Shown: one piece after another, positions 48,890 to 56,621 of the stretch | How positions within the stretch are numbered: position 1 is the first letter of the stretch | How the letters are laid out: each line of letters opens with the position of its first letter | NCBI RefSeq assembly: GCF_000285515.1 | Contig: NZ_HE610966.1 | Coordinates: 1 to 63,745, forward strand | Source of the DNA: Paenibacillus senegalensis JC66 | GTDB taxonomy: Bacteria > Bacillota > Bacilli > Paenibacillales > NBRC-103111 | Length of the DNA: 63,745 nt | Direction of reading: 5' to 3' | The notes under the pieces: model-generated | Databases searched by the model: none | Seen by the model: only the letters and a program-made list of their open reading frames with translations | Told to the model about the DNA's origin: nothing | Program-made: the position numbers and the translations under genes

Positions 48890-50035
48890 CTAATCCACGG
48901 ACGGCTTATTAGGTCCGATTACGTACACAGTGTACCCTCTTTTTACGCCAAACTTACTCGCATAGGAATGGCTATCGAAATAAACATCTATTTTATTCCC
49001 TTTAATGGCGCCACCGGTGTCTTCGGCACGGCGATAGCCGATCCCATCTATATACACCCACCAGCCCATCGGGATCACATCTTTGTCAACAGCTATTGTT
49101 CTGCCTTCAGTCACCGTAGTGCCAGAGGCTGTAATTCCGTATCCGGGATCTCCAGGGTTTTTCCCTGTAGAAGCCGCATCTGCCGAATATGCAGTCAATG
49201 TTACGTTATTTAGCACTTTTTGATAATTAATTGGCGCCCCATCTTTCGTTACTGTTCCAGACGGACCTTCTGCTTTGGCTGACAGTACAGCTACTGTCGG
49301 ATTTTTCGAACCAATGGCTATGATTTTATTAACACTTTCTTCTGTGACGGTTTCGTTGATAATATTTTCAGCGACCAGCTTGCCGTCTTCATACACTTTT
49401 TCCGTCTGAACAAGCTTGCTTCCTTCCTTGCCTTCCTGCACTATCTTCTCTTTGCCTTTTAACAGATCCTTATCTTCCTGGGTTAACGTTTGGAACTCTA
49501 CAGGAACCTGTTTCTCTTCAATCTCCTTCACCACTCTGACGATCTGGATCGGAGAGTCGGAATCCAACAATGTATTTGCCTCCGGTATGAGCTTATCATG
49601 CTCTCCGAGATCAATATTTAAGTCTTCCAAAGCACCGCCTACGGTAGTTCCGGTCGTATGCATCGTAACTATCCTACCATCGGCAATCACTTGTACCGGC
49701 GAGGTATGGTCAATTATAAAACGGTCTCCACTGCTAAGCTTCCTATCCAGTTCGGCTGATATTCGGTCTTTGGAACGTACTTGTATGCCTTGTTCTTCAA
49801 GCAGGTCACCTAAAACCCAGTGCCGGGTCTGTACGATCATTTCTTTACCGTCGACAACTAGCGATATCTTTTTGGTAGCTGTGCCATACAGCAAGACTAT
49901 AAACAATAAGGCCAATGCCATTGAAGCTAGTAGAGTCAAACTGACCAAACGCAGGTTCTCATGCTTCCATCGCAATGCGAGGGACGTGCTGGATGATCGC
50001 TTTACATGGGTGTTCTCAACCTGGATTTCGCCCAC
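48890..50035 (-). CDS. yabE: cell-wall-active protein with DUF348, G5 and 3D domains (YabE/Rpf-like)
   Basis: 381 residues: membrane anchor (about 29-50, LVSLTLLASMALALLFIVLL), two or three ubiquitin-like DUF348 repeats (55-170: SLVVDGKEMIVQTR, VQVIADGRIVTMHTTG), a G5 domain (190-265, EIEEKQVPVEFQTL) and a C-terminal 3D domain (285-375) with the three aspartates in GDPGYGIT, RAEDTGGAIKGNKIDVY. A secreted or surface peptidoglycan lytic enzyme of the resuscitation/Sps family. GTG start after GGAGG. Controlled by the c-di-AMP riboswitch upstream. Confidence 0.93.
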   Translation of the reverse strand: MGEIQVENTHVKRSSSTSLALRWKHENLRLVSLTLLASMALALLFIVLLYGTATKKISLVVDGKEMIVQTRHWVLGDLLEEQGIQVRSKDRISAELDRKLSSGDRFIIDHTSPVQVIADGRIVTMHTTGTTVGGALEDLNIDLGEHDKLIPEANTLLDSDSPIQIVRVVKEIEEKQVPVEFQTLTQEDKDLLKGKEKIVQEGKEGSKLVQTEKVYEDGKLVAENIINETVTEESVNKIIAIGSKNPTVAVLSAKAEGPSGTVTKDGAPINYQKVLNNVTLTAYSADAASTGKNPGDPGYGITASGTTVTEGRTIAVDKDVIPMGWWVYIDGIGYRRAEDTGGAIKGNKIDVYFDSHSYASKFGVKRGYTVYVIGPNKPSVD

Positions 50036-50303
50036 TTCTTCGGTCCTCCTTCAAAGCCGCGCCGTCGTGTATTGCAGGTTAGCATTAAAGCTGACGTGAC
50101 TAAGTAAGTAAATGGATTTTTGCTCAATAGCCGAAATCTGCTGTACAAGCCCTATTTGCGTAGAACTGTACTTGCTTCACCCCCTTAAGAGCAAAATGTA
50201 TGAATGTAATCGGGCGGATATCCCACTTTTTTTATGTGTATAACCAAACGGATAATGTGCAATGGTATGACTACCCATTATGATTCGTTGCTATAAAGCC
50301 CGA

Positions 50304-50470
50304 CAATCTCTCTTCACGCTTGCGAGGTTAGCTGACGGATTCGGGCAAGAGAGCCGCCCTAACTTCCCTGATGTGAAGTATTCACCCCAAGATTCATCTG
50401 CACAGTGTATGTGGTACAATGACAGATGTATGGTTCCCCCGTTCTCCGGCAGGAGAGTTCAGCGCATTTT
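50304..50470 (-). promoter_or_regulatory. c-di-AMP riboswitch (ydaO-yuaA class)
   Basis: All conserved blocks of the ydaO aptamer occur in order on the minus strand: CGCTGAACTC (50455-50464), CGGGGGAACC (50432-50441), TGGGGTGAAT (50380-50389), then GCCCGAATCCGTCAGCTAAC and CTCGCAAGCGT (50316-50346), closing with GAAGAGAG (50308-50315). It lies in the yabE leader, 270 nt before the start codon. c-di-AMP normally turns such switches off. I see no U-tract terminator between aptamer and gene, so the expression platform is not identified. Confidence 0.95.
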
Positions 50471-50510
50471 TTGAAATTTCGGCAATTGGTTTAATGCTTT
50501 CATGAAAGAT

Positions 50511-50539
50511 ATAATACGCTGAAGCCAAGAACCTGTAAA
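50511..50539 (-). promoter_or_regulatory. sigma-A promoter of the riboswitch-yabE transcript
   Basis: Minus-strand TTTACA (50534-50539), 17-bp spacer, TATTAT (50511-50516); start about 50504, giving a leader of about 470 nt. Confidence 0.75.
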
Positions 50540-50758
50540 GGTCTAACGGCCTACCCAAAAACGCTGTTTTCATTCATAATCAAGATTATTTTCGATTTTT
50601 AACAATGAAAAAAGGGTATTTCTCGTTTTTATTGACTATATCATTATTTTTCTCCCGTTTTCTTTTGAATTTAGAAAATACTCACTTTTCAATCCGAAAA
50701 TTTTTTACATAATTAGGTAATTTTTAACCTAAAATCTGGTAAAATTAAAGGTGATGGA

Positions 50759-51511
50759 ATGTCCAAATATTTGTCTGTTGAAAACGTTTTCGGAGGGTAT
50801 TTTTCACACAAGCCAATCTTAAAAAATATTTCCTTTTCTGTGAATGAAGGGGAAATGGTTGGACTGATCGGACTTAACGGCGCCGGAAAAAGCACCACCA
50901 TCAAGCATATTTTAGGGTTAATGAAGCCGCAGCAGGGCACTATACAGATTGCTGGCCGCACTCTTGAGCATGCCCCCCTGGACTACCGCGCTTCGTTCGC
51001 CTATGTGCCGGAAACTCCAGAGTTATATGATGAGCTCACCATTCAAGAACACCTGCATTTAAGCGCTTTTGCATATGGACTGTCTGAGAAAGATTATCTC
51101 CAACGTTCCGAAGCCTTGCTGGAGCTATTTCAAATGAAAGACAAGGCAGCTCATTTTCCGCCGCATCTGTCTAAGGGAATGCGACAAAAAGTGATGATTA
51201 TGAGCGCTTTTCTTGTCGAACCAGCGTTGTACATTATTGACGAGCCCTTTTTAGGCCTCGACCCGTTAGGGATCCGTTCATTGCTTGAGCTTATGGTTCG
51301 ATTCAAAAAACAGGGAGCTTCCTTTCTCATATGTTCTCATATCCTATCTACATTAGAGCGCTACTGCGACAAATTTATCGTTCTGCATCATGGAGAGATT
51401 CTGTTTCAAGGGACATTGTCTGATATGAGACAGGCAGCTGGTTCCCCAGAAGCTAGCCTGGATGATCTATTCTTTGAATTGCTCCGCGGACAGGGAGTGG
51501 AGCGGTCATGA
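50759..51511 (+). CDS. ecsA: ABC transporter ATP-binding protein (EcsA-like)
   Basis: 250-residue ATPase: Walker A GLNGAGKST, Q-loop YVPETPE, signature LSKGMRQKV, Walker B LYIIDEPFLGLDP, switch histidine SHIL. EcsA/EcsB influence secretion, competence and regulated proteolysis by RasP in B. subtilis; the substrate is unknown. ATG 50759 after AAAGGTGA. First gene of a two-gene plus-strand operon inserted among minus-strand genes; a TTAGGT.AA/TT.ACCTAA inverted repeat lies at 50713-50732 upstream. Confidence 0.9.
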   Translation: MSKYLSVENVFGGYFSHKPILKNISFSVNEGEMVGLIGLNGAGKSTTIKHILGLMKPQQGTIQIAGRTLEHAPLDYRASFAYVPETPELYDELTIQEHLHLSAFAYGLSEKDYLQRSEALLELFQMKDKAAHFPPHLSKGMRQKVMIMSAFLVEPALYIIDEPFLGLDPLGIRSLLELMVRFKKQGASFLICSHILSTLERYCDKFIVLHHGEILFQGTLSDMRQAAGSPEASLDDLFFELLRGQGVERS

Positions 51512-52716
51512 ATTTCTCTTCAAGCGACCAATGGTGGATACAAAGAAGAAATCAGTTTTTCAAAGAAACATCGTACTATTGGAAGTATGTTTTTCAAAAT
51601 TTGAGCAGCGGCTTCCTGTTCTTCCTGATAGTTGCCGGGTTTTACGGATACACACGCTGGGTAGAGAGCTTACCGGAGACTTTTCCTTATTACTGGCTTA
51701 CAGTCCCTCTGCTTACGTGGGCCGTCGCTCATAGCCCTATCCGCACGTTCCTAAGGGAAGCAGACAAAGTATTTCTTCTGCCCGTGGAACAACAGATGGG
51801 AGCCTATTTCACAAAAGCGATCCTGTACAGCCTTATCCGTCAATCTATCGTGGTCCTCCTGATTTTTTTCTTGCTTTGGCCGTTATATGCACATTTGGAG
51901 CCGGAGCGGGCGCCAGTTTGGGTCTATCTGATTTTTTTAGTTCTTGGCAAATGGGCCAATCTGATGGGATCCTGGCAGGAGAGTCAAACTCATTACGACA
52001 GTCCGCGACATTGGGCACTGGTTCTAAGGATATTAGCCAATGCGTTTATACTTTTTCTGATGTATACCAATGATCTATGGATCGCCTGCCTGTCCGCACT
52101 CTTAGCCGTTGCTGTCGCCTGGTTCGGCTATTCCCGAATACCGCGCCATTACATTCATTGGGATTATTTGGTTCAACAGGAAAAACAGCACCGGCAGAAG
52201 CATTACTTGTTTTTCAGCTGGTTTATTGAGGTGGACAAGCTGCCTACACGGGTCAAACCGCGAAGATGGGCGGCCGGAATCCCTTCCCGGCTCTCACTAA
52301 AGCCTGCGAACACCTATTTGTATCTTTTCAGTAAAACCTACCTTCGGTCAGAGACAGCCAGCATCAGCTTAAGGCTCCTGTTGGTCTCGATTTTCTTGAT
52401 GATTGTAGTATCAGACGATTGGGTTAAAGCATTATGCTATCTCGTTCCTTTGTGGCTGGGCGGCGTCCAATTGTCTTCCTTGCAGCAGATTCATCGTTAC
52501 CGGTTTTGGCTGCAGATCTACCCGCTTGATGGCGCTGAAAAAAACCGGGCTGTCCGTCAGCTGACGCTTGCGGTATTGCTCTTGCACGCACTGCTTAACG
52601 GAGCCCTGCTGCTGTGGCTTTCCGCTTCCTGGCTTTATCCGCTAGCTTCCATCGGATTTGCTCTACTTCTTATTGTGCTATATGTCCACGTTTATCTGAC
52701 AAAAAAACTGAAGTGA
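51508..52716 (+). CDS. ecsB: ABC transporter permease (EcsB-like)
   Basis: 402-residue membrane protein of the EcsB family with about eight hydrophobic segments (near 33-50, 63-75, 105-127, 137-148, 170-205, 285-302, 305-325, 345-398), starting SSSDQWWIQRRNQFFKETSYYWK. ATG overlaps the ecsA stop (ATGA). Its stop codon lies inside the terminator stem. Confidence 0.9.
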   Translation: MNFSSSDQWWIQRRNQFFKETSYYWKYVFQNLSSGFLFFLIVAGFYGYTRWVESLPETFPYYWLTVPLLTWAVAHSPIRTFLREADKVFLLPVEQQMGAYFTKAILYSLIRQSIVVLLIFFLLWPLYAHLEPERAPVWVYLIFLVLGKWANLMGSWQESQTHYDSPRHWALVLRILANAFILFLMYTNDLWIACLSALLAVAVAWFGYSRIPRHYIHWDYLVQQEKQHRQKHYLFFSWFIEVDKLPTRVKPRRWAAGIPSRLSLKPANTYLYLFSKTYLRSETASISLRLLLVSIFLMIVVSDDWVKALCYLVPLWLGGVQLSSLQQIHRYRFWLQIYPLDGAEKNRAVRQLTLAVLLLHALLNGALLLWLSASWLYPLASIGFALLLIVLYVHVYLTKKLK

Positions 52717-52736
52717 CGACAGCGTCACTCCAGTTT
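52705..52736 (+). terminator. intrinsic terminator of ecsAB
   Basis: AAACTG.AGTGACG / CGTCACT.CAGTTT stem with an ACAG loop and seven T residues on the plus strand. Confidence 0.92.
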
Positions 52737-52794
52737 TTTATTTTTCGGCTTTCGCCACGGATGAAATTTCGTTTTTTTGAAGCGCAAGGCGCAG

Positions 52795-53562
52795 CTATTG
52801 CAGCTTTAAAAGCCGGATAGCGTTTTCTGTCGTAATGCGGGCGATTTCTTCGAAAGTATGCCCTGTCAGTTCTCCCGCAGCTTCTGCAACCAAACGAACA
52901 TAAGCCGTTTCATTCCGCTTTCCGCGGTAGGGGTGCGGCGTGAGGTAAGGAGCATCCGTTTCGATGAGCAGACGGTCCAACGGCACTTTTTGCAGCACTT
53001 CCTTAGGCTGCTTGGCATTTTTGAACGTAATCGGGCCGCCAAAGGAGATATAAAAATTCATATCCAGACACAGCTTCGCAATTTCCCAGCTCCCGGAATA
53101 GCAATGCATGATGCCGCCAACCTCTGCAGCCTTTTCCTCTTTCAAAATTTGCACGATATCCTGATGCGCATCACGATTATGTATGATGACAGGCAGTCCC
53201 ACCTTGCGGGCGAGCCGAATTTGCTCACGGAACACCTGCTGCTGCGTCTCCTTAAATGACTTGTCCCAATAGTAATCCAAGCCAATTTCACCAATGGCTA
53301 CAACTTTTTCATGCTGACATAGCGACTCAATCCACTGCAAATCCTCATCCCGCATGCTCTTCGCGTCCTGTGGATGCCAGCCTACAGTAGAATAAACAAA
53401 ATCATATTTCTCAGCCAGTGCGATAGAGCTTGGAATCGTCTCCCGGTTAAAACCGACATTGACAATTCTTGTCACACCTTGCTCCCAAGCCCTCTGAATC
53501 GCTTCATCCCGGTCTTCATCAAAGGCCTCGGCATTCATATGAGTATGTGTGTCCGTTAACAT
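52795..53562 (-). CDS. tatD: TatD family metal-dependent hydrolase (3'-5' DNase)
   Basis: 255-residue amidohydrolase-fold protein: MLTDTHTHMNAEAFDEDR (HxH metal site), AIGEIGLDYYWDK, PVIIHNRDAH, HCYSGSWE and IETDAPYLTPHPYRGKRNE. Equivalent to B. subtilis YabD. ATG 53562 after AAGGGAG. Convergent with ecsB and 40 nt downstream of the HD hydrolase. Confidence 0.94.
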   Translation of the reverse strand: MLTDTHTHMNAEAFDEDRDEAIQRAWEQGVTRIVNVGFNRETIPSSIALAEKYDFVYSTVGWHPQDAKSMRDEDLQWIESLCQHEKVVAIGEIGLDYYWDKSFKETQQQVFREQIRLARKVGLPVIIHNRDAHQDIVQILKEEKAAEVGGIMHCYSGSWEIAKLCLDMNFYISFGGPITFKNAKQPKEVLQKVPLDRLLIETDAPYLTPHPYRGKRNETAYVRLVAEAAGELTGHTFEEIARITTENAIRLLKLQ

Positions 53563-53601
53563 GATGATCTCCCTTCCAACCTGTTCTAATCTATCGAATG
53601 G

Positions 53602-54867
53602 TTACGGAAACAACAACGATCTGACTTCGCCCGGCAAGCTTGGCTCTTGCGCTAATTCTGCAGGGTAATATAGCTGTGGCTTTCCTTTTCGGATGCCGCT
53701 AATGGAACGAACGATTTCAGAAATCGTCGAGATTTCATTAAGCTGCTTTTGATCATCGAGCAGCAAAATCGGCAGCTTTTCATCCATTTCTCCCGGCCGG
53801 TAAATATCATAAGGCATGTCCAGCGGGAAATCAATCTCGAGGTAAGCCTCGGCATCCCAGCCATTCTGATTCATCCAATTCTTTAGATTGGTTAAACGGG
53901 GGTCCGCGTCAGATTCCACAGCCGTATATCTGAACAACTTGCGATGGAGAAACCGGCTGCACAGGTCGGCCAAAATCCGATCCGATTCGCTGCTCCACTG
54001 CATAAATACCGTTTGCATAAGCGATTCATCCAGTTGAAAGTAATCCTCTGTTGTCATATTCGCAATGAAAAGCTTCTCCAGGGGCGGAAGCAAGAACCCG
54101 AAGGAATAGCCTTGCTGATACAAAGCTTTTGCCCGTTGAAATATTTTGTCCAGCAATATTTCCCCGCTGCGCGTCACCGGATGAAAATAGACCTGCCAAT
54201 ACATCTGATAACGCGACATTAAATAATCCTCGACGGCATGCATGCCGCTTTCTTTAATTACGAGGTGACCCTGATGAGGCCGGATCATTCTTAATATTCT
54301 TTCCAAATCAAACGTTCCGTAATTGACGCCGGTGAAATAAGCATCCCGCAATAGATAATCCATACGATCGGCGTCTAGCTGACTGGAGATCAAGCTAACA
54401 ACAAGCTCATTCGAGTATTTTTTGCAGATGATGTCAGCGACCTTTTGTGGAAAAGTAGGATCTGCATGATATAGTACCCGGTTAACCTCACTGTCCCCCA
54501 GCACAATGCGGCAGGTCCAGTCCTCATGGTTCATCCGAAAAGCTTTTTCTATCGAATGGGAAAAAGGCCCATGGCCAATGTCATGCAGCAATGCGGCACA
54601 CAGACAGAGCAGTCTTTCATCACGGGGCCAATCGGAATAATTATGCCGCTCAAATAATGAAATAATTTTGCGCGTGATTTCATAAACTCCAAGCGAGTGC
54701 GAGAAGCGGCTGTGCTCCGCTCCATGGAAAGTCAAATACGAGGTGCCCAGCTGGCGGATGCGGCGAAGACGTTGAAATTCTTTAGTGTTAATCAGGTCCC
54801 ATATCACCTTATCTTGTACATAAATGTATTTATGTACCGGATCTTTAAATACCTTTTCCTCTTTCAT
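53602..54867 (-). CDS. HD-domain phosphohydrolase (YwfO-like)
   Basis: 421 residues. N-terminal HD domain with FKDPVHKYIYVQDK, RLRRIRQLGTSYLTFHGAEH, RFSHSLGVY, the metal HD in LCAALLHDIGHGPFSHS and the distal QLDADRMDYLLRDAYF, as in the dGTPase/YwfO group; the C-terminal half (about 260-421) is family-specific. B. subtilis YwfO has broad (d)NTP/phosphohydrolase activity in vitro; physiological substrate unclear. ATG 54867 after AGGAG. Occupies the slot where metG usually lies, and is preceded by inverted Spo0A boxes. Confidence 0.87.
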   Translation of the reverse strand: MKEEKVFKDPVHKYIYVQDKVIWDLINTKEFQRLRRIRQLGTSYLTFHGAEHSRFSHSLGVYEITRKIISLFERHNYSDWPRDERLLCLCAALLHDIGHGPFSHSIEKAFRMNHEDWTCRIVLGDSEVNRVLYHADPTFPQKVADIICKKYSNELVVSLISSQLDADRMDYLLRDAYFTGVNYGTFDLERILRMIRPHQGHLVIKESGMHAVEDYLMSRYQMYWQVYFHPVTRSGEILLDKIFQRAKALYQQGYSFGFLLPPLEKLFIANMTTEDYFQLDESLMQTVFMQWSSESDRILADLCSRFLHRKLFRYTAVESDADPRLTNLKNWMNQNGWDAEAYLEIDFPLDMPYDIYRPGEMDEKLPILLLDDQKQLNEISTISEIVRSISGIRKGKPQLYYPAELAQEPSLPGEVRSLLFP

Positions 54868-54909
54868 TCGCTCTCCTACCTTCTATTATCATCTCGGCGA
54901 AATGCTCAC

Positions 54910-54963
54910 TTAATAGGATTTGCTTAACTACTTATTCGACAAACAATTCTTAAGTTTGTCGAA
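54910..54963 (-). promoter_or_regulatory. inverted Spo0A boxes and possible promoter of the HD gene
   Basis: TTCGACAAA (54935-54943) and TTTGTCGAA (54955-54963) form a perfect inverted pair of 0A boxes (TGTCGAA). A minus-strand TTGTCG (54937-54942) and TATTAA (54910-54915) are 21 bp apart, the spacing seen at Spo0A-activated sigma-A promoters such as spoIIE. Confidence 0.5.
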
Positions 54964-55210
54964 AATTCTACAAATTCTTTTTCCAGTTCTTCTAATAATT
55001 GATTACCTAATTTTCACAGACTGACTAGTTTAATACTTGAATATTATTAAATTATTAATAAAATATAAAAATAGTGATTGCAAATGAATCTTTTAAATAA
55101 CAGTAATCCAAGTTGTGCCCGCTAAAACCGAATAAACCATCTATTTCCTGTATTCTCCTATGAAACTATTAACTTCCACCGATTGCTTGATTGCGTTATA
55201 TGAATTTAAG

Positions 55211-55271
55211 TTGACTATTATGGGAAGAGTTGGTATTATAATTAAGTAAAATAATGTCGAATAATGCCGAT
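55211..55271 (+). promoter_or_regulatory. abrB promoter with tandem Spo0A boxes
   Basis: TTGACT (55211-55216), 17 bp, TATTAT (55234-55239). Just downstream of the start are TGTCGAA (55255-55261, perfect 0A box) and TGCCGAT (55265-55271), one helical turn apart, as in B. subtilis abrB where Spo0A~P represses. Confidence 0.85.
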
Positions 55272-55294
55272 TAATATACTAGGGGTGAAAAACT

Positions 55295-55549
55295 ATGATG
55301 AAATCTACAGGTATTGTAAGAAAAGTTGACGAGTTGGGACGGGTGGTTATCCCGATAGAGCTTCGCCGCACATTAGGAATCGGTGAGAAGGACGCTCTGG
55401 AAATTTACGTCGACGGCGAGCGCATTATGCTGAAGAAATACGAGCCTGCTTGCATCTTTTGTGGCAACGCTGAAGAAGTAACTTACTTCAAAGGAAAAAT
55501 TGTTTGCCATAATTGCATAACAGAAATGCCTACACCTGTGACAAAATAA
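55295..55549 (+). CDS. abrB: transition-state regulator AbrB
   Basis: 84 residues. Residues 1-52 are nearly identical to B. subtilis AbrB (KSTGIVRKVDELGRVVIPIE, LRRTLGIGEKDALEIYVDGE), the swapped-hairpin DNA-binding domain. The C-terminal part is different: CIFCGNAEEVTYFKGKIVCH-NC carries two CxxC pairs like clostridial AbrB homologues, suggesting a zinc-stabilised tail instead of the Bacillus oligomerisation domain. ATG 55295 after GGGGTGA. Repressed by Spo0A~P through the boxes upstream (inference). Confidence 0.95.
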   Translation: MMKSTGIVRKVDELGRVVIPIELRRTLGIGEKDALEIYVDGERIMLKKYEPACIFCGNAEEVTYFKGKIVCHNCITEMPTPVTK

Positions 55550-55566
55550 AAAAAGTAGTGTATAAT
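55538..55566 (+). promoter_or_regulatory. promoter at the abrB stop codon
   Basis: GTGACA (55538-55543, overlapping the end of abrB), 17-bp spacer, TATAAT (55561-55566). No protein gene follows on this strand before the convergent rsmI. Confidence 0.6.
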
Positions 55567-55572
55567 AGAACT

Positions 55573-55652
55573 AATACCATTTGTTAATTCTAACCTTTTT
55601 CATATCTCCTCTACATCCCTAAGCCGCTATAACCGGCTTAGGGACTTTTTTT
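55573..55652 (+). ncRNA. candidate small RNA downstream of abrB
   Basis: Predicted start seven bases after the TATAAT and end in the T-run of the terminator at 55617-55652, giving about 80 nt. The 5' half is unstructured and contains TATCTCCTCTACAT, complementary to typical Shine-Dalgarno sequences. Alternatively the region is just the abrB 3' UTR and the promoter is fortuitous. Confidence 0.45.
55617..55643 (+). terminator. intrinsic terminator of abrB/candidate sRNA
   Basis: Perfect 10-bp stem CCCTAAGCCG / CGGCTTAGGG with a 7-nt loop, followed by ACTTTTTTT. Confidence 0.93.
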
Positions 55653-55745
55653 ACATATCACCCCCAAATTTCAGGGGCTATGATGTTTTGCTTCGGAGTA
55701 GGCAAAAAGCAGAGGTTTATGCCTAACAAAATCGTGTTTCTACTA

Positions 55746-56621
55746 TTATAATAGTGAATTGTATACATCTCTTTTGGACATGCCACGATCTTTTGCTACA
55801 CATTTCATTGCGGCTTTTTTATCCTCACCCTGCTCCATGTAATGCTCTAAGTGCTCTTCCAGCGAATATTCCTCCCACCAAACGGATTCCAGTTGCTCCA
55901 GCTCCTCTTTGCCAGCCTGTTCAATAACTATACAATATTCTCCTAAAGGGGGATTCGTATCAAGCCACTGCATGCACTCGAGCGCGGTTCCTCTAATCAC
56001 TTCTTCGTAGCGTTTGGTTAATTCCCGCACTAAGGCTATCCGGCGATTCCCCCATTGTTTGTAAATGGCTTCCAACGTCTTTTTAACCCTGTGGGGGGAT
56101 TCGTAAACAAGCAATGTTGCAGGGACTCCTTGCCACCTTTCCAGCTCCTTCTTCAAGCTCTTTTGATCCCGCGGCAGAAATCCGATAAACACAAAGCGAT
56201 CCGTTGCTAATCCCGAAACGATAAGAGCGGATAGGGCGGCATTCGCTCCAGGCACCGGAATAACGGGAATTTGCTGCGCAATCGCCGATTGAACCAGATC
56301 ATATCCGGGGTCGGAGATGGAAGGAAGTCCCGCATCCGAAACAAGCGCTACAGACTGGCCTAATTCAAGCTTTTCTATAAGCTCAGCTCCGCTCGATTTT
56401 TTGTTATGCTCATGATAACTGACCACTCGCGAAGAGATGTCAAAATGAGTGAGCAGCTTGCGGGTTTGCCGGGTGTCCTCAGCTGCAATCCAGTCTGCTT
56501 CCTTAAGAATCCGAACGGCCCGAAAGGTCATATCCTCCAGGTTTCCAATAGGAGTAGCGACTAAGTACAGGCACCCTTTCCCATCATGGGGCTGAAAGCT
56601 TTTTTGTACTTGAAAAGTCAT
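55746..56621 (-). CDS. rsmI: 16S rRNA 2'-O-ribose C1402 methyltransferase
   Basis: SAM-dependent tetrapyrrole-methylase-fold enzyme modifying the ribosomal P site. 291 residues: LYLVATPIGNLEDMTFRA, AAEDTRQTRKLL, VSDAGLPSISDPG, VPGANAALSAL and YESPHRVKKTL. ATG overlaps the trmN stop (ATGA). Formerly YabC in Bacillus; yazA, which sits between in B. subtilis, is absent here. Confidence 0.95.
   Translation of the reverse strand: MTFQVQKSFQPHDGKGCLYLVATPIGNLEDMTFRAVRILKEADWIAAEDTRQTRKLLTHFDISSRVVSYHEHNKKSSGAELIEKLELGQSVALVSDAGLPSISDPGYDLVQSAIAQQIPVIPVPGANAALSALIVSGLATDRFVFIGFLPRDQKSLKKELERWQGVPATLLVYESPHRVKKTLEAIYKQWGNRRIALVRELTKRYEEVIRGTALECMQWLDTNPPLGEYCIVIEQAGKEELEQLESVWWEEYSLEEHLEHYMEQGEDKKAAMKCVAKDRGMSKRDVYNSLL

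Noticed and set aside
49416-50099. 227-codon plus-strand open frame opposite yabE.
   Set aside because: Ser-rich antisense shadow of the yabE coding region; no family features or start site.
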